Notes: generated by a model not told the origin, from the letters alone. Shown: positions 22,406 to 31,651, numbered from the stretch's first letter. The stretch: DNA of 64,000 nt from Bordetella sp. LUAb4 (GCF_021325795.1 NZ_JAHPZX010000002.1:1116001-1180000); one strand, 5' to 3'. Made by a program: numbers and translations.

Positions 22406-23740
22406 TCAATCACCGATCACCGACATGCGCCGCTGCACGCCGGGCAGCCATGTCGATAGCCAACCACTGCGTGAACCTGGCGCGACATACTCGGCGGTCA
22501 GGCGGTCGGCCAGATGCTGCACGGCCCGGACATAGACATCGCGCTCGGCGTCTTCGTGCAGCAGATGGCCTTGGTTGGTGCAGACCATCAACGGCAAGGT
22601 GCGGTCGGGAACCGTGCCCGCCAACTCCAGGTTGAAGCGTTCGGCGATCTGCGCGGCGGTCATGCCGTAGCGCTCGTCATAGCGATTGACCACCAGGCGC
22701 AGGTGGCTGCGGTCGACGTGCTGCTGATCCAGTTCACGCAGCAGGCCGGCCAGCGACACCAGGGCGCCCACGCTCTGGTCGGTCACCAGCCAGGTTTCCT
22801 GGGCCGAGCGCGCCAGTCCCGCGACGAACTCGGCATTGGAGAAGCCGCCGGCGTCAGCCAGCAACAGCCCATAATGCTGGCGCAAGCGCTCGAACAGCAG
22901 CAGCGAATCAGACAGGGAAATGCCGCGCATCTGGTCCACATCGCGCGGCATGGATAAAACGCTGATGCCGCTGCGGGTGTGCGCCATGGCCGATCCCAGC
23001 AAGGTGGGATCGAGCCTGCGCAAATTGCGCACGGCCTCGGCGAAATCGAAATCGCTTTCGATGTTGAGATAAAGCAGGCAATCCCCCACGGGCCAGCCGA
23101 GGTCGAGCAGCCCCACCCGCTCCGACAAGGGCAGCCCGCTGCCGTCCTGCTGCCCCTTGCCAGGCTTGGGCGCACCCGGCCGGCTGGCGTTGATCTGCAC
23201 CATGCGGTCCTGCATGAGTCCCGCCAGGTGTACGGCCAGGGTGCTGGTACCCACGCCGGGACGGGCGCCCAGCAGGGCCACGCTGCGGCGCGCGCCACGC
23301 CCGACCGCCGCGGACATGCCGCCGTCCATATGCATCACACGCTGCACGACCTCGCGCACTTCGTCGGGCGCGATGCTGGGATCGACGAAGTCGCTGACAC
23401 CGGCCCGCAAGGCCGCGATCGCGCCTTCGGGATGGGCCACGTAGCCGACCGCCACGCGCGGCACCGCCGGTGCCACGCGCGCCAGCATGCGGGCCAGATC
23501 CGCCGCCTGCAGCAGCTTGCCCGGTTCGCTCTCGCTGCGCGTGAAGTCCAGGAAGACCACGCGCGGATCCAGCTCGGCCAGGCGCCTGGCCATATGCTCG
23601 ATGCTCGGCACCTCTTGCATCAGCAGGCCCATGTCACCAATGGCGTTGCTCAACTGGGTGGCCACGTGAGTGTCATTCGAGCAGAAGAGAAAGGCGCCCG
23701 CCTGCTGGGCGGCAATCCATTCCTTGGAGTGTGTTTTCAT
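22406..23740 (-). CDS. tadZ: TadZ/CpaE ParA-like localisation protein
   Basis: A 444-residue protein with an N-terminal atypical receiver domain (about 15-130; VVFLDFTRSE) and a MinD/ParA-type ATPase domain (about 150-400). The Walker A region reads ARPGVGTSTLAVHLAG, lacking the canonical GK(S/T) lysine, as in many TadZ proteins that are weak ATPases. It places the pilus machine in the cell. The start at 23740 follows AAGGTGAG and lies 5 bases after the secretin gene. Confidence 0.9.
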   Translation of the reverse strand: MKTHSKEWIAAQQAGAFLFCSNDTHVATQLSNAIGDMGLLMQEVPSIEHMARRLAELDPRVVFLDFTRSESEPGKLLQAADLARMLARVAPAVPRVAVGYVAHPEGAIAALRAGVSDFVDPSIAPDEVREVVQRVMHMDGGMSAAVGRGARRSVALLGARPGVGTSTLAVHLAGLMQDRMVQINASRPGAPKPGKGQQDGSGLPLSERVGLLDLGWPVGDCLLYLNIESDFDFAEAVRNLRRLDPTLLGSAMAHTRSGISVLSMPRDVDQMRGISLSDSLLLFERLRQHYGLLLADAGGFSNAEFVAGLARSAQETWLVTDQSVGALVSLAGLLRELDQQHVDRSHLRLVVNRYDERYGMTAAQIAERFNLELAGTVPDRTLPLMVCTNQGHLLHEDAERDVYVRAVQHLADRLTAEYVAPGSRSGWLSTWLPGVQRRMSVIGD

Positions 23741-23745
23741 GTTGC

Positions 23746-25221
23746 TCACCTTGAAAATCCCGGCATTTGCTGGCCACCCGCCGGCCCCATCAGGTAATAG
23801 CCCCACGCCGTCGTCGGGGCATTACCCACCTCTTCGCGCGCGCCGGGCATGGGCAGGCTCACGCCACGCGCAATCGGCCGCACCAGGCGCGGCGTCACCA
23901 CGATGACCAATTCGCGATCGTTCTGTGAATAGCTCACTCCACGAAAGAAGGCGCCGATGATGGGCAGGTCGCCCAGGAAGGGCACTTTATTGACGGCGGC
24001 CTTGGTCTGCCTTGAAACCAGGCCACTGATGATGAAGGTTTCGCCATCGCCAAGCTCCACCGTGGTATCCGCCTTGCGTGTGCTCAGCGCCGGTATGGTG
24101 GTCGTGGAGGTAGCCGAGCCGGTGCTGCCGGTGGAGATGGTGATGCCATTGGTGGGATCCAGCTCACTGGCTTCCGGCGCCACTTTCAATGCGATGCGGC
24201 TGGGAGAAATGACGGTCGGTGTCACGCTCAGGCCGATGCCGAAGGGTTTGAATTCGACGTTCTGCGTGCCCAAGCCGCCGGCGACCGGGATGGGAATTTC
24301 ACCGCCGGCCAGGAAGCTGGCGCTTTGGCCCGATTGCGCCAGCAGCGTCGGCTCGGCCAACACACGGGCCAGGCCATTTTGTTCGAGCAAGGCCAACTGC
24401 GCGTTGAAGTGATTGGAGGCGTACCCGAACGCGAAGCCATTGGTGCTCGATAGCAGGTCGCCGGGTATCAGTCCGGATGCGATGGACCAGGGCCCCTTGC
24501 CGAAACTGGATGTGATGCCCACGTCCTTGATCGTGGACCGTTGCACTTCCACCATCTTGACCTCGACCTGGACGACCGATCCCACATTGACCGTGGAGAC
24601 GTCCACCACCTTGTCCTTGGCGCCGGCCGTGCGCGCGGCCTCGACGCCGCTGCGATGATCGAGCGCGGTCGCGGCCTGGCCGCTCACCACGGCGGCCTCG
24701 CCGGCCACATCGACCTGCGCGGTGCTGGCCGCGCCGCGCGCCGCCAACGCTGCCTGGACATCGCCCAGCACCCGCACGTTCCACACTTGCGGAGCGCGGT
24801 TGGCTCCGCTCCATACCTGCAGCTGCGTCGTGCCGGCCTTCTTGCCCAACACCAGCACCTGGCCGGCGCGATTCGGGCCCGGTGGCAGGATCTTGACGTC
24901 GGCCACATCGGGATCGCCCACGGCGATGCGCGCAGGCGCGGCGGACAGCGGCAAGGCGTATTGGCCGCGCACCGGCACGGCCAGCTCTTCCGCCGCCGGG
25001 CTGGCCGCTGGGGGAGCCGCCGGGGTGGCCGCTGGGGTGGCCGCGATTGCGGATGTCGTCGCAACGGGCAAGGTCGTCACAGTCAGCGCGAGCGCCAGGG
25101 CCACGCACGAGGCACGCTCCCGGAGCGGGCGACGCAATCCGCTACCCGCGCTCAGTCCGCATTCCCCCTGGCGCCCGGCCTGACGACGCCGTTCATCCTT
25201 GTCGGTTCTTATGGTCTGCAT
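23746..25221 (-). CDS. rcpA: Flp pilus secretin (RcpA/CpaC)
   Basis: A 491-residue outer-membrane secretin through which the Flp pilus exits. A long N-terminal Arg-rich leader and a hydrophobic segment (ASCVALALALTVTTLP) form the signal peptide, followed by an Ala/Pro stretch. The pilus assembly N-terminal domain reads YALPLSAAPARIAVGDPDVAD. The secretin domain includes VQVEVKMVEVQRS, LARVLAEPTLLAQSGQSASF, GGEIPIPV and VPFLGDLPIIGAFFRG. The ATG at 25221 is chosen; a TTG at 25242 would overlap cpaB by 4 bases and cannot be excluded. Confidence 0.95.
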   Translation of the reverse strand: MQTIRTDKDERRRQAGRQGECGLSAGSGLRRPLRERASCVALALALTVTTLPVATTSAIAATPAATPAAPPAASPAAEELAVPVRGQYALPLSAAPARIAVGDPDVADVKILPPGPNRAGQVLVLGKKAGTTQLQVWSGANRAPQVWNVRVLGDVQAALAARGAASTAQVDVAGEAAVVSGQAATALDHRSGVEAARTAGAKDKVVDVSTVNVGSVVQVEVKMVEVQRSTIKDVGITSSFGKGPWSIASGLIPGDLLSSTNGFAFGYASNHFNAQLALLEQNGLARVLAEPTLLAQSGQSASFLAGGEIPIPVAGGLGTQNVEFKPFGIGLSVTPTVISPSRIALKVAPEASELDPTNGITISTGSTGSATSTTTIPALSTRKADTTVELGDGETFIISGLVSRQTKAAVNKVPFLGDLPIIGAFFRGVSYSQNDRELVIVVTPRLVRPIARGVSLPMPGAREEVGNAPTTAWGYYLMGPAGGQQMPGFSR

Positions 25222-25238
25222 GCAACATCCACTCTTTC

Positions 25239-26204
25239 TCAATAGGAAACCAGTTCACTCGCCCCGCCCCGCAACACCTCCACCGAACGGCCGCCCCCTG
25301 TACGCGCGGCACGTGGCGGCGCCGGTGCCGGTGTCCGCGTTTCCCCCTGCGGCGCAGGCCCTGACAACTGTGGAAGGCTGTCACCCGCATAAGCGCGATT
25401 CACGGCATCGGCGGCTTCCGACTTCTGGCTGGCGTTCAGATCGGCACGCGCGGCCAGCACCGGCACACGGCTGGGAAAGAGCGCGGCGTCAGGAACGGCG
25501 GCGTCGTCCGGCGCACGCAGCGCCAACTGCAAACGCCCGGCGCGCGCGGCCAATAGCAATTCGTTGACCTGAGCCACGGGCACCGCCAGCATGGCGTTGC
25601 GCGGCACCGGCGGCGGCGCGCCGGCATTGGACTGCTGGGCGGCCTTTTCGCTGGCATCCGGGCCATCCAGCGACTGCGTGCCATAAGCCAGCACCCGCAC
25701 GCGCGATTGCAGCAAACGGGACTGCGTGCCGCCGACCTCCTGCCCGCGCTCCAGCGTAATGAAGACATCGACCGAGTCGCCCGGCCGGATGCGGTTGCTG
25801 GCACCGATGATTTCATCGACGGCAATCGCCACGGCACGCTCGCCGGACTGCAGATACGAAGCCAGTCCGCGCGCCAACTGAAATTTCGTCACCGGCTCGC
25901 CCGCCTGGATCGCCACCCGCGTCACGGCGTCGGCCAGCGCGGCGGCCACGTCATACGACGCCGCCGGCTTGACGGGCCATTGCGCGACCGTCAAGGCGGC
26001 GGGATCGATACGCGTGCCCGCTTCGATGGCTCGCGCCGCCACCACCACGGGGAAGGTCGGCGCGGCTTCCTGCTGGCTGCGCACCACTGCCGGCGCCGTG
26101 GCAGGCAGCGACGGCGGCTGCGCGATCATGCGAAAGGCCATATAACCCAGGCCCACCGCGGCCAACAGCAAGAACAGCGCGAAGAGTTTGATTCCCTTGC
26201 TCAT
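25239..26204 (-). CDS. cpaB: Flp pilus assembly protein CpaB/RcpC
   Basis: A 321-residue inner-membrane-anchored periplasmic protein with an N-terminal segment (LFALFLLLAAVGLGYMAF) and a SAF domain (about 50-115: VVVAARAIEAGTRIDPAALT, AGEPVTKFQLA). Family motifs AVAIAVDEIIGASNRIRPGD and VDVFITL follow. The C-terminus is a Pro/Arg-rich tail. Its ATG overlaps the stop of the upstream TadE-like gene (ATGA), so the two are coupled. Confidence 0.92.
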   Translation of the reverse strand: MSKGIKLFALFLLLAAVGLGYMAFRMIAQPPSLPATAPAVVRSQQEAAPTFPVVVAARAIEAGTRIDPAALTVAQWPVKPAASYDVAAALADAVTRVAIQAGEPVTKFQLARGLASYLQSGERAVAIAVDEIIGASNRIRPGDSVDVFITLERGQEVGGTQSRLLQSRVRVLAYGTQSLDGPDASEKAAQQSNAGAPPPVPRNAMLAVPVAQVNELLLAARAGRLQLALRAPDDAAVPDAALFPSRVPVLAARADLNASQKSEAADAVNRAYAGDSLPQLSGPAPQGETRTPAPAPPRAARTGGGRSVEVLRGGASELVSY

Positions 26205-26734
26205 GAAGACCCCTGGATCTGGACGACAGCATTAGCGCTCAAGACGGTGGGAATCCACGTCGTGCCCCATAGAGAACTCGATAAGGTGTTGACCAACGCC
26301 AGCAATGGCCAACCCGCGGTGCTGTACCGAAGAGAGACGGCAACGCACTGCGCCGGGCTGGCGCCACCAGAGGACCAGGCGCAGGTGTTGGTGGTGGCCG
26401 CACACGTGACCTGCATCCAACTCGCCGCCTTGTTCGCGACGCGGCAACCTTCCGCTGTCTTGACCGCGCCGGCCTGGCCGCTATCGAGCACGGCGCGCGC
26501 GCCCTCGGCAGCGGCGCCGGTCAGAACCTGCTGCGCCCACATCACGCCACCCAGGCCGACGATGCCCATGAACACCAGCAGGAAAACCGACAGGATCAAG
26601 GCGAACTCGAGCGCCGCCACGCCGCGCTGCCGTACCGCGCCCGCGCCAACCGCAACAGCCGCGCGCGCGCGGGGGCTGGAGGACAGTCGACACGCCAGGC
26701 GCATTCGAAAAATGGTTGACGGGCGAGCGTGCAT
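26201..26734 (-). CDS. tadE: TadE-like minor pseudopilin (second copy)
   Basis: A 177-residue TadE-family protein. The N-terminus is a long Arg/Ala-rich basic leader, then RQRGVAALEFALILSVFLLVFMGI, where the Gly preceding VAALE is the expected prepilin peptidase cleavage point and Glu5 of the mature form is conserved. The extracytoplasmic part has four cysteines (GCRVAN, VTCAAT, NTCAW, AQCVAV). The start at 26734 has GGAG 8 bases upstream; ATG 26704 is an alternative. It lies 1 base after the first TadE-like gene. Confidence 0.88.
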   Translation of the reverse strand: MHARPSTIFRMRLACRLSSSPRARAAVAVGAGAVRQRGVAALEFALILSVFLLVFMGIVGLGGVMWAQQVLTGAAAEGARAVLDSGQAGAVKTAEGCRVANKAASWMQVTCAATTNTCAWSSGGASPAQCVAVSLRYSTAGWPLLALVNTLSSSLWGTTWIPTVLSANAVVQIQGSS

Positions 26735-26735
26735 A

Positions 26736-27245
26736 TCAGCTGCTCCCCGTTGACGTACTCATTCCATTGCCCAGCTTCGCCGTCGCGCGCGACGACAGCA
26801 ACGCCGGCACGGCCAGCCCCATGCCGGGGAGAGTCGGGATGAGCGGATGAGCGCCGTAGGCATAGCTCACGACGACTTCGAATTGATCGCTGTCCAGGAG
26901 GTCACCGCTGCACGCGCCACCGCCAGCCGTACTCAAGGCCCCTGACCTCGTGCAGACCGCCACGGCGGGCGTGGCCGCCCCCATGGCACTCAGCCAGCTG
27001 ACACGGTTGTTGGCCACCGCCAGCGCGGCCGCCGCGCGCGCCTGCATGGCGCCCTGGCCCTGTTGCCAGCGCAGCACCATCCTGGCCCCATCATTGGCGG
27101 CAAGGTTGAGTGTCTGCTGTGCGGTAAAGATGAAGCCGTAGGTCACGGCCCCGTAAAGCAGCACGAAGAACACCACGAACACCAGGGCGAACTCGACGGC
27201 ATAAGCGCCACGCTGAGCACCGCCAGCGCGATATAGGCCGCGTAA
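26736..27245 (-). CDS. TadE-like pseudopilin overlapping tadV; start codon unclear
   Basis: The conserved part begins QRGAYAVEFALVFVVFFVLL, a TadE signature with a peptidase site before AYAVE, then QQTLNLAANDGARMVL and a Cys-containing C-terminus. About 170 residues are given here; the end 27245 is an estimate. The frame stays open to 27644, but the upstream part lies over the prepilin peptidase and looks non-coding. Between 27200 and 27400 this frame contains no ATG, GTG or TTG, so the true start is unknown: a frameshift, an unusual start or a sequence error. The product overlaps the peptidase C-terminus by at least ~30 codons. Confidence 0.75.
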   Translation of the reverse strand, partial: LRGLYRAGGAQRGAYAVEFALVFVVFFVLLYGAVTYGFIFTAQQTLNLAANDGARMVLRWQQGQGAMQARAAAALAVANNRVSWLSAMGAATPAVAVCTRSGALSTAGGGACSGDLLDSDQFEVVVSYAYGAHPLIPTLPGMGLAVPALLSSRATAKLGNGMSTSTGSS

Positions 27246-27658
27246 GGCACGCCGCGCGCTGAACGCCCTGCCCGGCCGCGGCGAATCATGCGAAAAACCT
27301 GGTAGAGCGCATGCACCCCGCCGGGCACGCTGGCCCAGAGTACGGCAAGGCCCAGTATCCAGGGACCCGTGAACAGTCCCAATACCGCCATGTACTTGAC
27401 GTCCCCGGCGCCCATCATCCGCAGGCGCCAGAACAGAATGAAAGCCAAGCCCAGCAGGAAGCCAACCGCTGCCTGCCCCCAACCGCGCGCGCCAGGGAGT
27501 GTCCCGGCGACTAGTCCTGTCCACACTGCCACGAGCGCCAACCCCTGCAATGCCATGGCGGCAAGCAGGAGCGTGTTGGGCACACGGCGCCAACGCAGGT
27601 CGTAAATCACGACACATACATTGAATGCGACAAAAACCAGCCACCAGGTCTGCTCCAT
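27143..27658 (-). CDS. tadV: Prepilin peptidase TadV/CpaA
   Basis: A 171-residue inner-membrane aspartic protease that processes Flp and TadE-like prepilins. Expected catalytic aspartates are in VIYDLRWRRVPN and in MMGAGDVKYMAVLG. Several hydrophobic segments fit the family. The family-like C-terminus runs to RGVPYAAYIALAVLSVAL; the remaining ~18 residues (Ser/Cys/Trp-rich) are read from the overlapping TadE-like gene and look atypical. It starts 47 bases after flp. Confidence 0.9.
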   Translation of the reverse strand: MEQTWWLVFVAFNVCVVIYDLRWRRVPNTLLLAAMALQGLALVAVWTGLVAGTLPGARGWGQAAVGFLLGLAFILFWRLRMMGAGDVKYMAVLGLFTGPWILGLAVLWASVPGGVHALYQVFRMIRRGRAGRSARGVPYAAYIALAVLSVALMPSSSPWCSWCSSCCFTGP

Positions 27659-27705
27659 TCTGGTTTACGTATCAGGTGTCAGCACGGACATCACGCTATC
27701 GCGGA

Positions 27706-27915
27706 TCAGGATCCCGCGGCAGGCGCGCTGGTGGTCCCATTCTTGGCGTTGTCGACCTTCGTGCTGATGGTCGTGAACAGGTCCTTCAAGCTAGGTCCCA
27801 GCACCGACAAGCCACCGATGATCACCACCGCCACCAGACCCGCGATCAGCCCATACTCGATGGCCGTCGCGCCCTCTTCGTCTTTCCAGAAGTGCTTTAG
27901 CTGTTGCATTTGCAT
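27706..27915 (-). CDS. flp: Flp-type major pilin
   Basis: A 69-residue Flp pilin, first gene of the tad locus. Short basic leader MQMQQLKHFWKDEEG, predicted cleavage after Gly, then ATAIEYGLIAGLVAVVIIGG with the conserved Glu-Tyr pair, and a short Ser/Ala tail. The start at 27915 has GGGGGAG upstream (2-3 bases beyond optimal spacing). It is polymerised into an adhesive pilus involved in surface attachment and biofilm in related bacteria. Confidence 0.95.
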   Translation of the reverse strand: MQMQQLKHFWKDEEGATAIEYGLIAGLVAVVIIGGLSVLGPSLKDLFTTISTKVDNAKNGTTSAPAAGS

Positions 27916-28015
27916 GATCAACTCCCCCCAGTAAAAGGGTTGCTTCGACGAAAACACACCGGCTACCCACGTCCGGTGCAACCATCACGGCGCCGCATGG
28001 TCGGATGACGACGCG

Positions 28016-28030
28016 GCCCCGCGAATGCCA
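28016..28030 (-). promoter_or_regulatory. Possible sigma-54 promoter for flp
   Basis: On the minus strand TGGCATTCGCGGGGC matches the -24 TGGCA and the -12 GC with the correct 10-base spacing, but the -12 TT is replaced by GG. It lies ~100 bases before flp and just after the MHYT gene. The sigma-54 activator at the end of the locus makes such a promoter reasonable; the match is partial. Confidence 0.25.
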
Positions 28031-28031
28031 A

Positions 28032-28853
28032 TCAGGTGGACCCCGGCGGACGCGCCAACGGGCTCCCGGACGAATCCGTGCTATCGATCAAAGCGTCGAC
28101 GCGGGCCGCGAGATGCGCCCGGTACAAAGCCGACGTGCGGTGCAACTGCCAGCGGATGGCCAGCAAAGCCAGGGCCGACAGCAAAAATACGACGTAAGGC
28201 AGCAACATCCCGCCGATGGTCCAACCCGCGTTCGCGCGCGGCGACGTGCACACCACCACGCCGCCGGCCACCGCGGTGTAGTGCATCCCGCAGACCGCCA
28301 CCGCCATCACCACGGCGGCAACGGGACGCTGCCATTCGCTCTGGATGTTGAAGGCCAGCCATAAAGCCGCCGTCGCCGCGGCAATCGCGATCACGATCGA
28401 GGTGACGACCATGCCGGGTTGATAAACAACCTCCGCCGGCATGCGCATCGCCGCCATGCCCAGGTAATGCATCGCCGCCACGCCCACGCCGGCCAGCACC
28501 CCGCCGGCAACGCAACGGCCCAAGGTGAAAGCGCAGCGGCCCACATACCAGAACGCCGCGCCCGACAGCACCACGGCCACCACCAGGCTGAGCACCGTCC
28601 AACCGACCTGGTAGCCGACGATGAAAGGCATGCGCTGCGACTGCATACCGATGAAGTGCATGCTCCAGATCCCCACGCCACCCATGGCGAAAGCGGCAAC
28701 GGCCACGTAGCCCATGTGCACACCTTCATGGCGGCCACCGCGGATGCGCGTGGCCGCCAACAGGGCGACATACGCCCCCAGCACGGCCACGACGAAGGAG
28801 AGCACCACCACGCCTTCCTGGAATGCAAGCGGAACGATGTCGCCGGGATTCAT
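28032..28853 (-). CDS. MHYT-domain membrane sensor
   Basis: A 273-residue integral membrane protein with seven hydrophobic segments and the three MHYT repeats: SMHFIGM, AMHYLGM and GMHYTAV. MHYT domains are thought to sense oxygen, CO or NO through copper bound by these Met/His residues. Unlike many relatives it has no attached GGDEF/EAL domain; the C-terminus is a short hydrophilic tail. It lies upstream of flp on the same strand with ~115 bases between them, and could influence piliation (inference). Confidence 0.92.
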   Translation of the reverse strand: MNPGDIVPLAFQEGVVVLSFVVAVLGAYVALLAATRIRGGRHEGVHMGYVAVAAFAMGGVGIWSMHFIGMQSQRMPFIVGYQVGWTVLSLVVAVVLSGAAFWYVGRCAFTLGRCVAGGVLAGVGVAAMHYLGMAAMRMPAEVVYQPGMVVTSIVIAIAAATAALWLAFNIQSEWQRPVAAVVMAVAVCGMHYTAVAGGVVVCTSPRANAGWTIGGMLLPYVVFLLSALALLAIRWQLHRTSALYRAHLAARVDALIDSTDSSGSPLARPPGST

Positions 28854-29515
28854 GCGGCCTACTCCGGAAGATGGAATGGACGGCGCCGGGCCAGGAGCCG
28901 ATGCCCCTGCCTTTTTCCTGTTACGACTTGCCCCGCGCGGGTGTACGGCCTCATGACAGTCCCCTTAATTCCGCTGCACTTAAATGAAATCTTATGAAGC
29001 AATACTCGGAACAGTCTTAACTATTAACAATTAATAAACAGTAGGGGGAAACCCTGATCTTGTTGTATTTCTAACCATGTTTTTGGACACCATACCCTAA
29101 ATTCGGCTTATTTCGCGGATGATTAGACGGAAATTGCTAATGGTCTGGTTTTATTTATGCATATTAGTATTTTGTCGACAGCATACTGATTGCCAAAGTG
29201 GCGTTACAGCTGCGACGAAATAGAGTAATTTTTGCGACCTTTTTTGATCGAAATTGATATTTATTGCTAGATTTCAAACAGAAACATTCAGCGCTTCAAG
29301 ACAGGTTTTCACGCAGATAGACGTAACAAGACAGGCGGATGGCGGTCTTTTCCCGACAGAACGCCGGGAATGTAGATCTAGTCCAAACGTATGAGATTGA
29401 GCCGCTCGACACGCGACAAAGCGGCATGGGAATGCCGCGCGGAGACAGTGACGAACGAACGCGGCAGGTTTTCGGGGCGCGGCACGTCCCGCGCAAAAGA
29501 TGAGGGGAAGTAATA
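28854..29515. promoter_or_regulatory. AT-rich intergenic region between MHYT and tpsB
   Basis: The 662-base gap has a strikingly AT-rich core, about 28970-29290, in otherwise GC-rich DNA. A candidate sigma-70 promoter facing tpsB reads TTGATC (29244-29249), 18-base spacer, TAGATT (29268-29273), which would give a ~240-base leader. No gene was found. The AT-rich core could be a target for H-NS-like silencing, which is an inference from composition. Confidence 0.4.
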
Positions 29516-31246
29516 GTGAAGAGCACGAGGACGAAATTTTGCAGGCCGGCGCGATACACACGCCTGCGCCCCTGCGCGGTACTGTTCCTGAGCAGCGCGC
29601 TGCTGGCCCTCCCTGCTGCCTACGCCGATGGTCCCTTGCGCGGCAATCCGGTGGACTCGCTGCCACCCATGGAGAAGCCGGCGCCCCCGGCGCCGCCGCC
29701 GCTGCAAGCGCCCACGCCGGAACAGCAGGCACTCGCCGCCCGCATGGCCCAACACATCGTGCCGCGCCATTTCGATGTATCCGGCGCGCACGCCATTCCG
29801 TTCGAAGAGATCAGCGCGATCCTGGCGCCGCTGGCCAACCAGGACATCACGCTGGGGCAGTTGGTACAGCAGGTCGACCGCATCACCACGCTGTACCGCG
29901 AGCGCGGTTATCCGCTGTCCTTCGCCGTGGTACAGAACCAGACCTTCGCCGAGGGCACGGTGGTGGTGACGGTGGTCGAGGGCCACATTGGCGACATGCG
30001 CATCGAGGGCGACATCGGCAATTCCGCGGACCGCTTACGCAGTTTGGCGCAACCGATGATCGATGAGAAACCGTTGACGCAGGCCACGCTGGAGCGCCAA
30101 CTGAACTTGATGCGCATGGTGCCAGGCGTCACGTTCGTCCCTTCACTGGATCTGCCGCGCCGCGCCGATGGCGCCAGCGAGCTGCTGCTCAAGGCCACGC
30201 ACCGGCCATTGAACGCCACCGCCGGCGTGGTCGACCTGGGCACGGGCATGCAGCCGCTGGTCAGCGCCAGCGCCAATAGCCTGACACCGCTGGGCGAACA
30301 AACCCGGCTGACCGCCGCCATCCCTTTCGGCACCGACGATGTACGCTATTTCGCCGGCGACGTGACGGTGCCCATCGGGTCCAGCGGGCTGGCGGTCAAG
30401 CTGGAAGGCTATCACTACCAAGCCAAGCCGGAAGACGACACGATCGAGATGCTGGGCTACAAGCGAACGGTGAAGAACGATCGCATCGGCGTCGGCCTCA
30501 GCTATCCCTTGATGTTGAACAACCAGAGTTCGCTGACCGGCACCCTGGGCATGTATGCCGTCAATGCGCAGGATATCTACGACCAGCACGACAGCGATTT
30601 GTGGCTGCGTCAGAAGACCCGCGTGCGTGCCGCCACCGCGGAACTGCGCTACATCACGGTCGGACCGGCGCGCAGCACCGACGTCACGCTGGGCGTTTCC
30701 AAAGGCATGAGCGGACTGGGCGCGCAGAAGGCGATCGATTCGAACTACGGCTACTCGGCCACGCCGGACGTCGACCTGGATTTCACCCGCTTCAATATCA
30801 ATGCGAAGCAGAGCTTCACGCTGCCGGCACAGTTCGGCCTGGTGCTGGCCGGCGCGGGGCAGTTCAGCGACAACGTGCTGCCCAGCTCGGAGCAGATGTC
30901 CTTCGGCAGCTGGCGCTTCGGCATGGGCTATCCGCAAGGAGAGACCAGCGGCGACAAGGGGCTGGGCGCGTCGATGGAACTGAACCGCAAATTCTCCACG
31001 GGCTGGCAGTATCTGTCGGCGGTGCAGCCTTATGCCTTGGTCGACTATGCGCGCACCTGGTACAACGCCGCGGCGCTCAAGCCTTATAACAATCGCCATC
31101 TGTCGTCGGTGGCCCTGGGAGTACGGCTGACGGACGACAAGTTCTATCTGTTCGATTTCAACGTTGCCAAGCCGGTGGGATCGGCCACGCTGAACGACGA
31201 CAGCCGTGGGTGGCGCTTCAATGCGAACTATCAGGTGTTTTATTGA
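29516..31246 (+). CDS. TpsB-type two-partner-secretion transporter (ShlB/FhaC/HecB family)
   Basis: A 576-residue outer-membrane Omp85-family protein that exports and sometimes activates a TpsA partner. Signal peptide: CAVLFLSSALLALPAAYA. A Pro-rich linker (about 45-65) precedes POTRA domains near 85-225 (ITLGQLVQQVDRITTLYRER, GYPLSFAVVQNQTF), then a 16-strand barrel ending NANYQVFY with the terminal aromatic expected for BAM insertion. The start is GTG 29516 after AGGGGAAG. No adjacent gene has a TPS/filamentous haemagglutinin domain; the next gene encodes a repetitive Gly-rich lipoprotein. Confidence 0.92.
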   Translation: MKSTRTKFCRPARYTRLRPCAVLFLSSALLALPAAYADGPLRGNPVDSLPPMEKPAPPAPPPLQAPTPEQQALAARMAQHIVPRHFDVSGAHAIPFEEISAILAPLANQDITLGQLVQQVDRITTLYRERGYPLSFAVVQNQTFAEGTVVVTVVEGHIGDMRIEGDIGNSADRLRSLAQPMIDEKPLTQATLERQLNLMRMVPGVTFVPSLDLPRRADGASELLLKATHRPLNATAGVVDLGTGMQPLVSASANSLTPLGEQTRLTAAIPFGTDDVRYFAGDVTVPIGSSGLAVKLEGYHYQAKPEDDTIEMLGYKRTVKNDRIGVGLSYPLMLNNQSSLTGTLGMYAVNAQDIYDQHDSDLWLRQKTRVRAATAELRYITVGPARSTDVTLGVSKGMSGLGAQKAIDSNYGYSATPDVDLDFTRFNINAKQSFTLPAQFGLVLAGAGQFSDNVLPSSEQMSFGSWRFGMGYPQGETSGDKGLGASMELNRKFSTGWQYLSAVQPYALVDYARTWYNAAALKPYNNRHLSSVALGVRLTDDKFYLFDFNVAKPVGSATLNDDSRGWRFNANYQVFY

Positions 31247-31651
31247 GGTGTTTTATTGATGCGTGGCGTAGCGCTGCCGCCGCGGCGCGCTGACCATGAA
31301 CACCATGAACACCGGGCAGCGGAACGACTTTCGTGGCGACGCGAAAGTCGTTTTTTTTCGATCGACGTTACGGGCCGACGTTACGTTACGTGCGGCCTTG
31401 TTCCCGTAACGTCATGGGCTTGACCGAGGGTTTGCCCGTGTTATTTTTCGTCGAAATAGCGCATGGGCAACGGCGATCGCACAAATCAAACACTCAAATA
31501 AGCCATTGATTTGTATATCAATTATTAAACCCTCCAGCATCCCGCCAGATCCATTACGCAAGAAAACGCAAAGTTGGCATGGATTTCGCACTAGTTCTGT
31601 CATCGGGCCTCATCGAGCCCGTCATACCAAAGACAGAGACTGGAGCGTGCC
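31247..31651 (+). promoter_or_regulatory. Intergenic region before the Gly-rich lipoprotein gene
   Basis: After the tpsB terminator there is an 11-bp inverted repeat GACGTTACGGG (31364-31374)/CCCGTAACGTC (31403-31413), enclosing further GTTACG copies. The following 31440-31600 is less GC-rich and presumably contains the lipoprotein promoter. No additional gene is seen. Confidence 0.35.
31323..31358 (+). terminator. tpsB terminator
   Basis: An 11-bp stem (aacgactttcg/cgaaagtcgtt) with an 8-base loop is followed by a run of T bases (31351-31358). It separates tpsB from the lipoprotein gene, so they are not simply co-transcribed. Confidence 0.88.
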
